The notes beneath the pieces were generated by a model. It did no database searches. It saw only the letters and a program-made list of their open reading frames with translations, and had not been told where the DNA came from. 64,000 bases of DNA, taken from NCBI RefSeq assembly GCF_000617925.1, contig NZ_BAMT01000006.1, forward strand, positions 62,001 through 126,000. The letters are read 5' to 3'. The translations under genes were made by a program, and so were the position numbers. Below, piece by piece: positions 54,947 through 63,771 of the stretch. The stretch is from Methylobacillus glycogenes JCM 2850. GTDB taxonomy: Bacteria > Pseudomonadota > Gammaproteobacteria > Burkholderiales > Methylophilaceae. Position 1 is the stretch's first letter. Each line of letters begins with the position of its first letter.

Positions 54947-56158
54947 TCAGCAACCCTTAAGGGAACAAAGTGCCATCAGCCAGAGGTGATTGAAATCGGG
55001 GAAATTCCAGTCATCAGGATTTTCTATGGCTACTATCTTGTCGGTGCTGCCTTGCTGGGAGAGGTCTATGATTTCGGGCAGCAGGCGAGCGCTGGATTTT
55101 ATGGAGTAGAACACCTTGACCTTGGGCTTGAGCAGCGAGCTTGGGTTTTTGTCCACCACCACTGCCAGTCTGTTCGATTCCAGCCTGACCAAGGAGCCTA
55201 TGGGGTAAATGCCCAGACTCTTGACGAAGGCCTGGAACAGCGTGCCATCCAAATGATCACTGGTCCATTCCGCCATCTTGCGCAAGGCATCGGCAGGGTG
55301 CCAGCCATTGCGATAAACGCGGTCTGAGGTGATGGCATCATAGACATCGCAAATCGCCCCCATGCGTGCATGCAGGCTGATTTCATCCTTGTTCAGGCCG
55401 TGCGGGTAACCAGTGCCATCAATTTTCTCGTGATGATGCAGGCAGACGTCCAGCACGATGGGGTGTATATCCGGCGAATTCACCAGCAAGGCATGGCCCA
55501 CTTCGGGATGGCGCTTGATATCCTCGTATTCCTGATCACTCAGCTTGCCAGCCTTGTTGATCACCGACATGGGGATATCCATCTTGCCTATGTCATGCAA
55601 CAGGCCTGCCAGCCCACACTGGCGCACCTCTTCTTCATCCATGCCTAGCTGCATTGCTAGGGCAACCATCAAGCCGCATACCGCTACCGAATGCATATAG
55701 GTGTAGTCGTCACGGTTTTTCAGGCGTGCCAGGCTGATCAGCGCACCAGGGTTGCGTGTGACAGATGAGGAAATTTCATTGACCAGATTCATGGCCTTGT
55801 TGCCATCCAGGGCTTTGCCCAGTCTGGCTTCATGGAACATGTGTTCCACTTCGCGCTTGGCCTTGGAACAAATGCGTGCTGCCTGTTCCAGTTCTTCGGA
55901 AATTTCTACCTTGCGCGGTGCCCTGGGAGCAGGTGGTGTGGGCGGAGGAGGCGCAGGCCGCGCTTCCCGTGCTACATCAAAGCCCTTTTTGGTATCAATC
56001 GTAACTTCGGTGACTCCGCTACTGAGCAGGTCATCGATTTCTGACTGTACGGTGATGCGGAAAGCGCTACGCCAGAATGGATGGTTGATCCAGGTAACGT
56101 CCAGCTTGTGGAGGAACATGCCAATGCGAAGTTGGCTGACGGGGATTTTCTTCAGCAT
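54947..56158 (-). CDS. HD-GYP domain protein with DUF3391, probable c-di-GMP phosphodiesterase
   Basis: A 403-residue cytoplasmic protein. The N-terminal DUF3391 begins MLKKIPVSQLRIGMFLHKLDVTW with HPFWRSAFRIT; a proline linker (PAPPPPTPPAP) follows; then the HD-GYP domain with the metal site LLHDIGKMDIP, IKRHPEVGHALL and HHHEKIDGTGYPHGL. The core residues of an active phosphodiesterase are present. The C-terminal part has a short PilZ-free extension. Located between ahcY and metK, with no motility or signalling gene close by. Confidence 0.93.
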   Translation of the reverse strand: MLKKIPVSQLRIGMFLHKLDVTWINHPFWRSAFRITVQSEIDDLLSSGVTEVTIDTKKGFDVAREARPAPPPPTPPAPRAPRKVEISEELEQAARICSKAKREVEHMFHEARLGKALDGNKAMNLVNEISSSVTRNPGALISLARLKNRDDYTYMHSVAVCGLMVALAMQLGMDEEEVRQCGLAGLLHDIGKMDIPMSVINKAGKLSDQEYEDIKRHPEVGHALLVNSPDIHPIVLDVCLHHHEKIDGTGYPHGLNKDEISLHARMGAICDVYDAITSDRVYRNGWHPADALRKMAEWTSDHLDGTLFQAFVKSLGIYPIGSLVRLESNRLAVVVDKNPSSLLKPKVKVFYSIKSSARLLPEIIDLSQQGSTDKIVAIENPDDWNFPDFNHLWLMALCSLKGC

Positions 56159-56181
56159 TGGCTATGTTCGCATGAGGGTGA

Positions 56182-57344
56182 CTAAATTCCAGCCGCGGCG
56201 CGTAATTGCGCCACCTTGTCCGTGGATTCCCAACTGAACTCCGGTTCATCGCGGCCAAAGTGACCATAGGCCGCAGTTTTGGAGTAGATCGGGCGCAACA
56301 GATCCAGCATCTTGACGATACCCTTGGGGCGCAGGTCGAAATGATCCAGCACCAGCTGGGTCAACACTTCATTAGGCACCTTGCCTGTGCCGTAGGTCTC
56401 AACCATGACGCTGGTAGCTGGGCCACACCAATCGCATAGGAAACCTGCACCAGGCAGCGTGAAGCCAGGCCAGCGGCAACGATATTCTTGGCCACGTAAC
56501 GGCCAGCGTAAGCGGCTGATCTATCTACCTTGGAAGGGTCTTTACCCGAGAAAGCGCCACCACCGTGTGGCGCAGCACCACCGTAGGTGTCGACGATGAT
56601 CTTACGGCCAGTCAGGCCGCAATCGCCTTGGGGGCCACCGATAACAAAACGGCCGGTAGGGTTGACCAGGAACTTGATTTCACCCTTGACCAACTCTTGC
56701 GGCAGGGTGGGCTTGATGATTTCTTCAATCACCGCTTCACGCACCTGTTCCAGTGTTTGCTCAGGGGCATGCTGGGTGGAAACCAATACGGTATCGATCT
56801 TGTAAGGCTTGCCGTCCTTGTACTGAACGGTGACCTGGCTCTTGGCATCTGGGCGCAACCATGGCAGGCGGCCATCCTTGCGCAGTTGCGATTGACGCTC
56901 CATCACACGATGTGAAAGCCAGATTGGCAGAGGCATCAGTTGCGCGGTTTCATCGCAGGCATAGCCAAACATCAGGCCCTGGTCGCCAGCGCCTTGATCC
57001 AGCGGGTCGTCATTGGCGTTATCCACGCCCTGGGCGATATCAGGAGATTGCTTGTCATAAGCCACCAGTACCGCACAACTTTTGTAATCTATGCCGTAAT
57101 CGGCATTGTCGTAGCCTATGCGCTTGATGGTGTCGCGCGCGACCTTGATATAGTCAACATTTGCCGTGGTGGTGATTTCACCAGCCAGTACCACCAGACC
57201 AGTGTTGGTCAGGGTTTCTGCCGCAACACGGGCAGTGGGGTCTTGTTCCAGAATCGCATCCAGAATGCTGTCGGAAACCTGGTCCGCAACCTTGTCGGGA
57301 TGGCCTTCCGAAACGGATTCTGAAGTAAAGAGATATTCGCTCAT
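56182..57344 (-). CDS. metK: S-adenosylmethionine synthetase, one apparent frameshift
   Basis: Makes SAM from methionine and ATP. The repaired 387-residue protein has [20 protein letters not shown] in the first 20, [33 protein letters not shown] and [12 protein letters not shown] near the end. The frame breaks near 56416: GTGGCCCAGCTACC needs one base (GCTACC to GCCTACC) to give [16 protein letters not shown]. metK is essential in most bacteria, so a true disruption here is improbable. Divergent from lpxL. Confidence 0.96.
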
Positions 57345-57415
57345 TGGTTCCTGCCAGAGTAAATTTGCAAAAGATTGCTAGAATAGCAAAGTCATAGTGT
57401 TTCAAAAAGAAATTC

Positions 57416-58276
57416 ATGCTCAAAGCATTGCTGCGACTTCTTGCCCGGCTACCGCTGCCACTGATCAACCTGATTGGGGTGCTCACTGGCTGGGGGCTTT
57501 ATTTGTTCTCTAAGAAAATAATACGGCGCACGCGCAAGAATCTTGATATCGCCGCCATTACCCATAGCAAAAAAGACTATCTGCGCTTGCTCAGGCAAAG
57601 CGTGATAGAAACTGGCAAGGGTTTGGTTGAAACCTTTGCGATTTGGTTCCGTCCGCAGCAGCGTGTGTTGCGCTGGGTACGCGCCTGCCATGGCTGGGAA
57701 CATGTGGAAGCCGCGCTGGCCAATCAGCAGGGCATTGTGTTCCTGACGCCACATCTGGGTTGTTATGAAATCACCGCCCTCTATTATGCTGCCCGGCACC
57801 CGATTACCGTGTTGTATAGACCAGCTCGGCAACAATGGCTGGCACCTTTGATCGATGAAGGGCGTAACCGCAGCCTGATCAAACAAGCGCCTACCAATTT
57901 GCGCGGTGTGCGCAGCTTGCTCAAGGCACTCAAGCAGGGTGAGGCTGTCGGCATATTGCCGGACCAGGTGCCTGAGTTTGGTGAAGGTGCCTGGGTGGAT
58001 TTCTTTGGCACCCCGGCTTACACCATGACGCTGGTAGGCAAGCTGGTAGAGAGTTCCGGTGCCAAGGTCTTGCTTGCCTATGGTGAGCGCCTGTCCTGGG
58101 GGCGTGGCTATGTGATTCATATCCGTCCGCTGGAAGCTGAAGCTACCGCCGCCAATATCAATCTGGGCATTGAGGGTCTGGTGCGTGAGCGACCGCAGCA
58201 ATATCTGTGGAGCTATCGCCGTTTCAAGCAACCTAAACCACACGGCAAGACCCAGCCCGCTGATCAAGCTCCTTAG
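57416..58276 (+). CDS. lpxL: Lipid A biosynthesis acyltransferase
   Basis: Inner-membrane enzyme that adds a secondary acyl chain to Kdo-lipid IVA. The 286-residue protein has an N-terminal membrane anchor (LPLPLINLIGVLTGWGLYLF), the catalytic HLGCYE (H-x4-E) motif, LYRPARQQWL, GILPDQVPEFGEGAWVDFFG and a basic C-terminus. Whether it acts like LpxL or LpxM is not decided by sequence. Divergent from metK; no pairing with kds or lpt genes elsewhere in the window. Confidence 0.9.
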   Translation: MLKALLRLLARLPLPLINLIGVLTGWGLYLFSKKIIRRTRKNLDIAAITHSKKDYLRLLRQSVIETGKGLVETFAIWFRPQQRVLRWVRACHGWEHVEAALANQQGIVFLTPHLGCYEITALYYAARHPITVLYRPARQQWLAPLIDEGRNRSLIKQAPTNLRGVRSLLKALKQGEAVGILPDQVPEFGEGAWVDFFGTPAYTMTLVGKLVESSGAKVLLAYGERLSWGRGYVIHIRPLEAEATAANINLGIEGLVRERPQQYLWSYRRFKQPKPHGKTQPADQAP

Positions 58277-58395
58277 AAAAAACCGGATTGGTCTACTATG
58301 TCTCTGGTAGTATCAATGAGCCATAGGCATGACTCACTGGCGAGGCTCAGTGAGCCGCATCCCGATTGTATTATCAACACTCAAGCATGGCCGTC

Positions 58396-59226
58396 ATGAA
58401 ACTCAAGTTCACCAAAATGCAGGGCATAGGCAATGACTTTATCGTCATTGATGGTTACACCACGCCCGTCACCCTGGATAGCGCCACCATAGCCAGAATG
58501 GCAGACCGCCATTTTGGCGTAGGCTTTGATCAGCTATTGCTGGTGGAAAGGCCTACCGTGGGCGATGCTGATTTCCGCTACCGCATTTTCAATGCCGATG
58601 GCGGCGAGGTCGAGCAATGCGGCAATGGCGCGCGCTGCTTTGTGCGTTTTGTTCACGATCAAGGCCTGACCCAGCAAAGCGAGATTCGTGTAGAAACGGC
58701 CAGAGGCATTATTTTCCCCAAGCTGGAGGCCAATGGTCTGGTGACCGTCAATATGGGTGAGCCGCGCGTGCAGCCTGCGGAAATCCCCTTTGTGGCGGAG
58801 GATGAGTCGCTGACTTATACCTTGGCGCTAGTGGGCGAAACCATCACAATCTCCGTGGTTTCCATGGGTAATCCTCATGCCGTCACTGTTGTGGACGATG
58901 TAGACACTGCGCCCGTCGCCACCCAGGGCCCACAGATTGAAAGCCATGCGCGCTTCCCGCAACGCGTCAATGCGGGCTTTATGCAAATTGTGAACCCCAG
59001 CCATATACGCTTGCGCGTCTTTGAACGGGGCAGTGGTGAAACTTTGGCTTGTGGCACCGGGGCTTGTGCGGCCGTGGTCAGCGGTATTCGGCTAGGCCTG
59101 TTGCAATCGCCAGTCCAGGTCAGCACCCGTGGTGGTGAATTGAATATCGCCTGGGCAGGGCCTGGGCAGCCAGTCTTGATGACTGGGCCGGCAGAAACCG
59201 TATTTGAAGGCAGTATCGACATTTAA
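58396..59226 (+). CDS. dapF: Diaminopimelate epimerase
   Basis: Converts LL- to meso-diaminopimelate for lysine and peptidoglycan. The 276-residue protein begins [19 protein letters not shown] and has the two catalytic cysteines in [14 protein letters not shown] and [12 protein letters not shown]. Complete. ATG 58396 matches the family start; ATG 58387 and an upstream TTG are in frame. First gene of dapF, DUF484, xerC, a standard proteobacterial order. Confidence 0.96.
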   Translation: MKLKFTKMQGIGNDFIVIDGYTTPVTLDSATIARMADRHFGVGFDQLLLVERPTVGDADFRYRIFNADGGEVEQCGNGARCFVRFVHDQGLTQQSEIRVETARGIIFPKLEANGLVTVNMGEPRVQPAEIPFVAEDESLTYTLALVGETITISVVSMGNPHAVTVVDDVDTAPVATQGPQIESHARFPQRVNAGFMQIVNPSHIRLRVFERGSGETLACGTGACAAVVSGIRLGLLQSPVQVSTRGGELNIAWAGPGQPVLMTGPAETVFEGSIDI

Positions 59227-59264
59227 CAGGCAAGGCATATGGCCAACGCCTAGAAGGAATCAGT

Positions 59265-59951
59265 ATGGACCCACAAGATCACAACATTGAAGAGCAGGCG
59301 AGCGAATATCAGGTGACCAGTTACCTGCGCGCCCATCCGCAGTTCTTCGAGCATCACACCACCTTGCTGACTGAGCTTTACCTGCCCAGCCCGCACGGCC
59401 ATGGCACAGTATCGCTGGCCGAGCGCCAGCAACTGGCACAACGTGACCGCATCCGTGTCATGGACGTCAAACTGAGCCAACTTATCAAGCATGGCGAAGA
59501 AAACGATGCTATCAGCGACAAGGTGCATAGGTTGACCCTGGGCCTGCTGGCGAGCGAAGAACTGGAGCTGATGCTGAGCTTGCTGGAACATTCCCTGCGA
59601 GAAGATTTTCAGGTGCCGCAAGTGGCCTTGCGGCTGTGGGCCACCCCCAAGGCGGCAGAAAATGCGGCTTTGCCTGCCTTTGCAGCAGTAGAACCAGAAG
59701 CACAAGCCTGGGCTGCCAGCCTGGCAGTACCTTATTGTGGCAGTAGCCCGGGCTTTGCCGCTGCCAGCTGGTTTGATGAGCAGGCAGCACCAGCCTCGTA
59801 TGCCATCATGCCGCTACGGAGCGAGCAGGTGTTTGGCCTGTTGGTATTGGCGAGTGATGATGCCCAGCGCTTCTACCCGGAGATGGGCACGCTCTACCTC
59901 AAGCGCATTGCGGAATTGCTCAGTGCTGCTTTGCTCAGGCATATCAGCTAG
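59265..59951 (+). CDS. DUF484 family protein
   Basis: A 228-residue GAF-like cytoplasmic protein found between dapF and xerC in many proteobacteria. Family features include VTSYLRAHPQFFEHHTTLLTEL (in the first 50 residues), GTVSLAERQQLAQRDRI and the C-terminal GLLVLASDDAQRFYPEMGTLYL. Function not established. Confidence 0.9.
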   Translation: MDPQDHNIEEQASEYQVTSYLRAHPQFFEHHTTLLTELYLPSPHGHGTVSLAERQQLAQRDRIRVMDVKLSQLIKHGEENDAISDKVHRLTLGLLASEELELMLSLLEHSLREDFQVPQVALRLWATPKAAENAALPAFAAVEPEAQAWAASLAVPYCGSSPGFAAASWFDEQAAPASYAIMPLRSEQVFGLLVLASDDAQRFYPEMGTLYLKRIAELLSAALLRHIS

Positions 59952-59995
59952 GCTGGTGGCAAGCTAAAACTCGGCACTCACAATCCAGGCGCATC

Positions 59996-60879
59996 ATGGA
60001 TCAATTGCAGGCCTATCTGGACTACCTTCAGTTTGAGCGCGGCTTAAGCCCGCTCACCGTCAAGCACTATAGGCGTGATCTGGATCTGCTGCTCAGCCTC
60101 AAGGCCGAGCTGAAATTTGAAATAGATCTGCCTGCCTTGCAAACCACGCATATACGTCGCTGCATTGCCACCCTGCACAGCCGGGGCTTGGGCGGCAAGT
60201 CTATTGCCAGGCATCTTTCAGGCTGGCGCGGTTACTTCGAATATCTGGTCAAGCGCATGGTGCTGTCAGCAACCCCTGCCATGATATGCGTGCCCCCAAA
60301 GCGCCCAAGACCTTGCCCAAGGCGCTGCCTGTGGATCAAGCAGTGAAGCTGGTAGCGCTGGAAGGTGATGATGACTTGACCTTGCGTGACCGGGCCATCC
60401 TTGAATTGTTTTATTCATCTGGTTTACGTCTCTCCGAACTGACGGGTATGAATCTGCCCGATCTGGATTTGCGTGCAGGCACAGTGTTGGTGACGGGCAA
60501 GGGTAATAAGTCCAGGATTGTGCCTGTGGGCAGCCATGCCATCAGCGCACTACAGTCCTGGTTACAGGTGCGCCAGCCTGCCAGTGCGGAAGAGGCTGCG
60601 GTGTTTTTGAACCAATCCGGCCAGCGTATCAGTGGCCGTGCCATTCAGTATCGCATCAAACAGTGGGCTATCAAGCAGGGCATAGGCAGCAATGTGCACC
60701 CACATATGCTGCGCCACAGCTTTGCCAGCCATGTATTGCAATCCAGCGGTGACTTGCGTGCAGTGCAGGAAATGCTGGGGCATGCCAATATCAGCACCAC
60801 CCAGGTTTATACGCATCTAGACTTTCAGCATCTGGCCAAGGTGTATGATGCGGCGCATCCACGCGCTAGAAAGAAATAA
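59996..60879 (+). CDS. xerC: Tyrosine recombinase XerC, one apparent frameshift
   Basis: Resolves chromosome dimers at dif together with XerD. The repaired 294-residue protein has an N-terminal core-binding domain (LDYLQFERGLSPLTVKHYRRDL), and the catalytic Arg in YSSGLRLSELTG, HPHMLRHSFASHVLQ, MLGHANISTTQVYTHLD with the nucleophilic Tyr. The frame breaks near 60255: AAGCGCATGG read as AAGCGCCATGG gives KRHGAVSNPCHDMRAPKAP. Its last codons (ARKK and stop) lie in the first unit of an 18-base tandem repeat. Confidence 0.94.
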
Positions 60880-60933
60880 GGCGCTAGAAAGAAATAAGGC
60901 GCTAGAAAAAATAAGGCGCTAGAAAGAAATAAG
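60863..60933 (+). repeat. Four tandem 18-base repeats at the 3' end of xerC, each with a stop codon
   Basis: GCGCTAGAAAGAAATAAG occurs at 60863-60880, 60881-60898, 60916-60933, and with one G missing at 60899-60915. The first unit encodes the final ARKK-stop of XerC; the others repeat that end in frame (up to the shortened unit). The period is a multiple of three. Confidence 0.9.
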
Positions 60934-60969
60934 CAGGTACAACAATGCAGCTGAGCACAGCTGCAAGCC

Positions 60970-61449
60970 TTAAGCCTCTGCCTGCCAGTGTCCGGATTTC
61001 CCGCCCAGTTTTTCCAGTAGTTTGATCTCGCTGATCACCATGCCTCTGTCCATGGCCTTGCACATATCGTAAATCGTCAGCAAGGCCACACTGGCTGCGG
61101 TCAGGGCTTCCATCTCCACCCCGGTGCGGCCGACAGTCTCAGCGCTGACCTGGCAATGCACGGTATTAAGCGCCTGGTCTATAGTGAACTCTACCCCGAC
61201 CTTGGTCAGGGGGATGGGGTGGCAAAGTGGAATCAGGTCGGCAGTGCGCTTGGCTCCCTGGATGGCGGCTATTCTTGCAATGCCGAGTACATCCCCCTTT
61301 TTGGCATTGCCTGCCGTAATCACGGCCAGGGTTTCGGCCTGCATGCGTATGCTGCCATGCGCAATGGCGAGACGCTTGGTTTCGGCCTTATCGGCCACAT
61401 CGACCATATGGGCCTGTCCTTGCGCATCAAAATGGGTGAGCTTGCTCAT
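60970..61449 (-). CDS. moaC: Cyclic pyranopterin monophosphate synthase MoaC
   Basis: Second step of molybdopterin synthesis. The 159-residue protein begins [23 protein letters not shown] and has [40 protein letters not shown] and [23 protein letters not shown], all standard. The catalytic Lys and Asp of the family are in [12 protein letters not shown] and [12 protein letters not shown] positions. No other moa gene is near. Confidence 0.96.
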   Translation of the reverse strand: MSKLTHFDAQGQAHMVDVADKAETKRLAIAHGSIRMQAETLAVITAGNAKKGDVLGIARIAAIQGAKRTADLIPLCHPIPLTKVGVEFTIDQALNTVHCQVSAETVGRTGVEMEALTAASVALLTIYDMCKAMDRGMVISEIKLLEKLGGKSGHWQAEA

Positions 61450-61518
61450 GGGATGTCCTGACGAATTGGCGCTGTAGCGCTAGTGAACTTGGAAAGCGAG
61501 CTTGCTATCATAGCAACG

Positions 61519-62957
61519 ATGAGAACGCTTTACCCAATTGTATTGCTGACGGCCATGGCTGCTGTAGCTGTTCCGGTGGCGCTGGCCGATGGCTTGCCTG
61601 AGCTGGGGGATTACTCCGCCACGGTGATGTCTCCTCTCGATGAGCAGCGCATTGCCGATGAGATCATGCGTGATGTCTATGCCAGCAGCCAGGTGCTGGA
61701 AGACCCTGAAATCAACGACTATATCGACGACTTAGGCCACAGGCTGGCCGCCAATAGCCCGGATAAATACCAGCGTTTCAATTTCTTTGTGGTCAAGGAC
61801 AACAGCATCAACGCCTTTGCCATGCCTGGAGGCGTCATAGGGGTACATACCGGGCTGTTGATTGCCGCCAATAATGAATCGGAAGTGGCGGGGGTGCTGG
61901 GGCATGAAATCGGCCATGTGGTGCAACACCATTTGGCGCGCATGCTGGCCAAGCAAAAAAATGATTCTGTGATCAGCATGGCAACCATGGCATTGGCCTT
62001 GCTCGCGGCGCGCAGCAACCCACAGCTAACAGGTGGCGCATTAACTGCTGCGACTGCCAACTCCATACAGAAGCAGATTGATTACACACGCGAGCATGAG
62101 CGTGAGGCCGACCGGGTAGGCCTGCAGATTATGGAAAGCGCGGGTTTTGATGCGCGTGCCATGCCCAGCTTTTTTGAGACCTTGCAAAAAGGCACGCGCT
62201 TTTCTGAAGGCAGCGCTCCGGCATTCTTGCGTACTCACCCTTTGACCAGTGAGCGTATTGCCGATGTGCGTAATCGCGTGGAGCAAGGCGGCAGCTATAA
62301 GGTGGCGCAGGAAAGCCCTGGCTTCCAGTTCGTCAAGGCTAAGCTGCTCTCAGGAATAGGCACGGCGGATAGCGCCATCAATACCTTCCGCTATAACTTG
62401 CAGGAAAAAAGCTATGCCAGCGAGCCCGCTCAGCATTACGGCATTGCCTTGGCCATGCTGCGCAAGAATGACCTGGCAGGGGCCAAGCAGGAGCTGGACT
62501 GGCTGCGCAAGAATACGTCCGCAAATGCCATGATAGAGACCCTGGCCACCAATATCATTGTCGCCGGGCGCGATACGCGTTTGATCGAGCAGCAATACCA
62601 GGATGCCCTGGCAAAATACCCCGATCACCGCGCTTGATCTACGGCTATGCCGAGCATCTGCTGGCAACGCGGCAGCTGGAGCGTCTGCTGCCCATGCTGA
62701 CTGACAAGCAGGTGCAATTCCCCGATGACCCTTATTTCTATGAGTTGCAATCCCGTGCTTACACCATGCAGGGCAAAAATCTATTGCGGCATCAGGCCCA
62801 GGGTGAGGCCTATGTGCGGCGTTACAACCTTAGGGGCGCGGTGGAACAAATGGATTTGGCTAGCAAGGCCAGCGATGGCGATTTTTATCAACATTCCATC
62901 GTCGAAGCCAGGCTGGGGCAGTTGCGCTTGCAGCTAGATGATAAAAAGCGCGATTAA
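61519..62957 (+). CDS. bepA: Periplasmic M48 metalloprotease BepA-like, one apparent frameshift
   Basis: Periplasmic protease and chaperone for outer-membrane proteins, including LptD in E. coli. The repaired protein is about 479 residues: signal peptide MRTLYPIVLLTAMAAVAVPVALA, zinc motif GHEIGHVVQHH, third ligand in EHEREADRVG, and a C-terminal TPR-like part. The frame breaks near 62633: CGCGCTTG read as CGCGCCTTG gives DHRALIYGYAEHLLA. ATG at 61519 begins the signal peptide; earlier in-frame codons are not secreted-like. Followed two bases after its stop by soxY. Confidence 0.93.
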
Positions 62958-62958
62958 G

Positions 62959-63417
62959 ATGGCAACCTCCAATCTCAGACGTCGCTTCATCGCTGCCTTG
63001 CTGGCAAGCTTTATTGTGCCGCTCAAGGCCTGGGCCGCGCGCTGGAACCAGCAGGCGTTTGAAGCGCCCGATGTTGCGGCGGCCAAACAGGCGCTGGCTA
63101 TGCACGATGTCTATAAAGATCAGGATCACGGCCATGCGCAGATTGAAATCGTCGCGCCGGAATTTGCCGAGAATGGCGCGGTGGTGCAGGTGGAGATCAT
63201 GAGCCGCATTGCCAATACCACGGCGATTGCCCTGTTTGCGCCCAAGAACCCGGTGCCGCTAATCGCCAATTTCAGCTTTGCCAATGGCGGTAAGCCCTTC
63301 CTCATTACCCGGGTAAAACTGGCCGAAAGCCAGACTCTGGAAGTGGTGGTGCAGGCCGATGGCAAATACTATCAGGCCGAACGCTATATTGCCGTCTCTG
63401 AAGGAGGTTGCGGCTGA
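62959..63417 (+). CDS. soxY: Sulfur carrier subunit SoxY
   Basis: Periplasmic protein that carries sulfur intermediates on a C-terminal cysteine in the Sox pathway. The 152 residues start with a Tat-like or Sec signal (SNLRRRFIAALLASFIVPLKAWA), have the SoxY fold (QIEIVAPEFAENGAVVQVEI, PVPLIANFSFANGG, LAESQTLEVVVQADGKYY) and end in the swinging-arm motif GGCG with the cysteine next to last. Its stop overlaps the soxZ start (TGATG). No soxA, soxB, soxX or soxCD is visible. Confidence 0.94.
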   Translation: MATSNLRRRFIAALLASFIVPLKAWAARWNQQAFEAPDVAAAKQALAMHDVYKDQDHGHAQIEIVAPEFAENGAVVQVEIMSRIANTTAIALFAPKNPVPLIANFSFANGGKPFLITRVKLAESQTLEVVVQADGKYYQAERYIAVSEGGCG

Positions 63418-63740
63418 TGGCTGAGCCTGTGGAACACAAAATGAAAATGCGCGCCCGGCTACAGCAGGGCGTGGCGGAAGTGCGGCTATTGATCAGCCAC
63501 CCCATGGAAACCGGACGCCGCAAGAACGAAGCGGGTGAAGTGGTTGCCGCGCATTTTATTCAATGGCTGCAAGCCAGGCATGGCGACAAGGTGGTGCTAG
63601 AAGCCCAATGGGGCACGGGCATCGCCAAGGACCCCTATCTGATTTTCTATGTGGCTAATGCTGCGCCGGGCGACATCATCAAGGTGGAGTGGCAGGACAA
63701 CAAAGGTGGCAGCGGCCAGCACAGCCTGACGCTTAGCTAG
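63417..63740 (+). CDS. soxZ: Sulfur-binding subunit SoxZ
   Basis: Partner of SoxY; the SoxYZ dimer is the sulfur carrier. The 107-residue protein has KMRARLQQGVAEVRLLISHPMETG, RRKNEAGEVVAAHFI and KVEWQDNKGGSGQHSLTLS, the usual SoxZ pattern, with no signal peptide because it is exported with SoxY. Start ATG 63417 overlaps the soxY stop by one base, so the pair is co-translated. Confidence 0.95.
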   Translation: MAEPVEHKMKMRARLQQGVAEVRLLISHPMETGRRKNEAGEVVAAHFIQWLQARHGDKVVLEAQWGTGIAKDPYLIFYVANAAPGDIIKVEWQDNKGGSGQHSLTLS

Positions 63741-63771
63741 GCCCTGCTAGCTTGGCCTAGCCGTCAAGAAC

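Noticed and set aside
60863..60933. CRISPR array
   Set aside because: The units are contiguous with no spacers, and no cas gene is present.
1367..62633. Widespread pseudogene formation or programmed frameshifting
   Set aside because: The breaks affect genes such as metK, fmt and ilvA, most share one short context with a missing base, and no slippery heptamer or stem is present.
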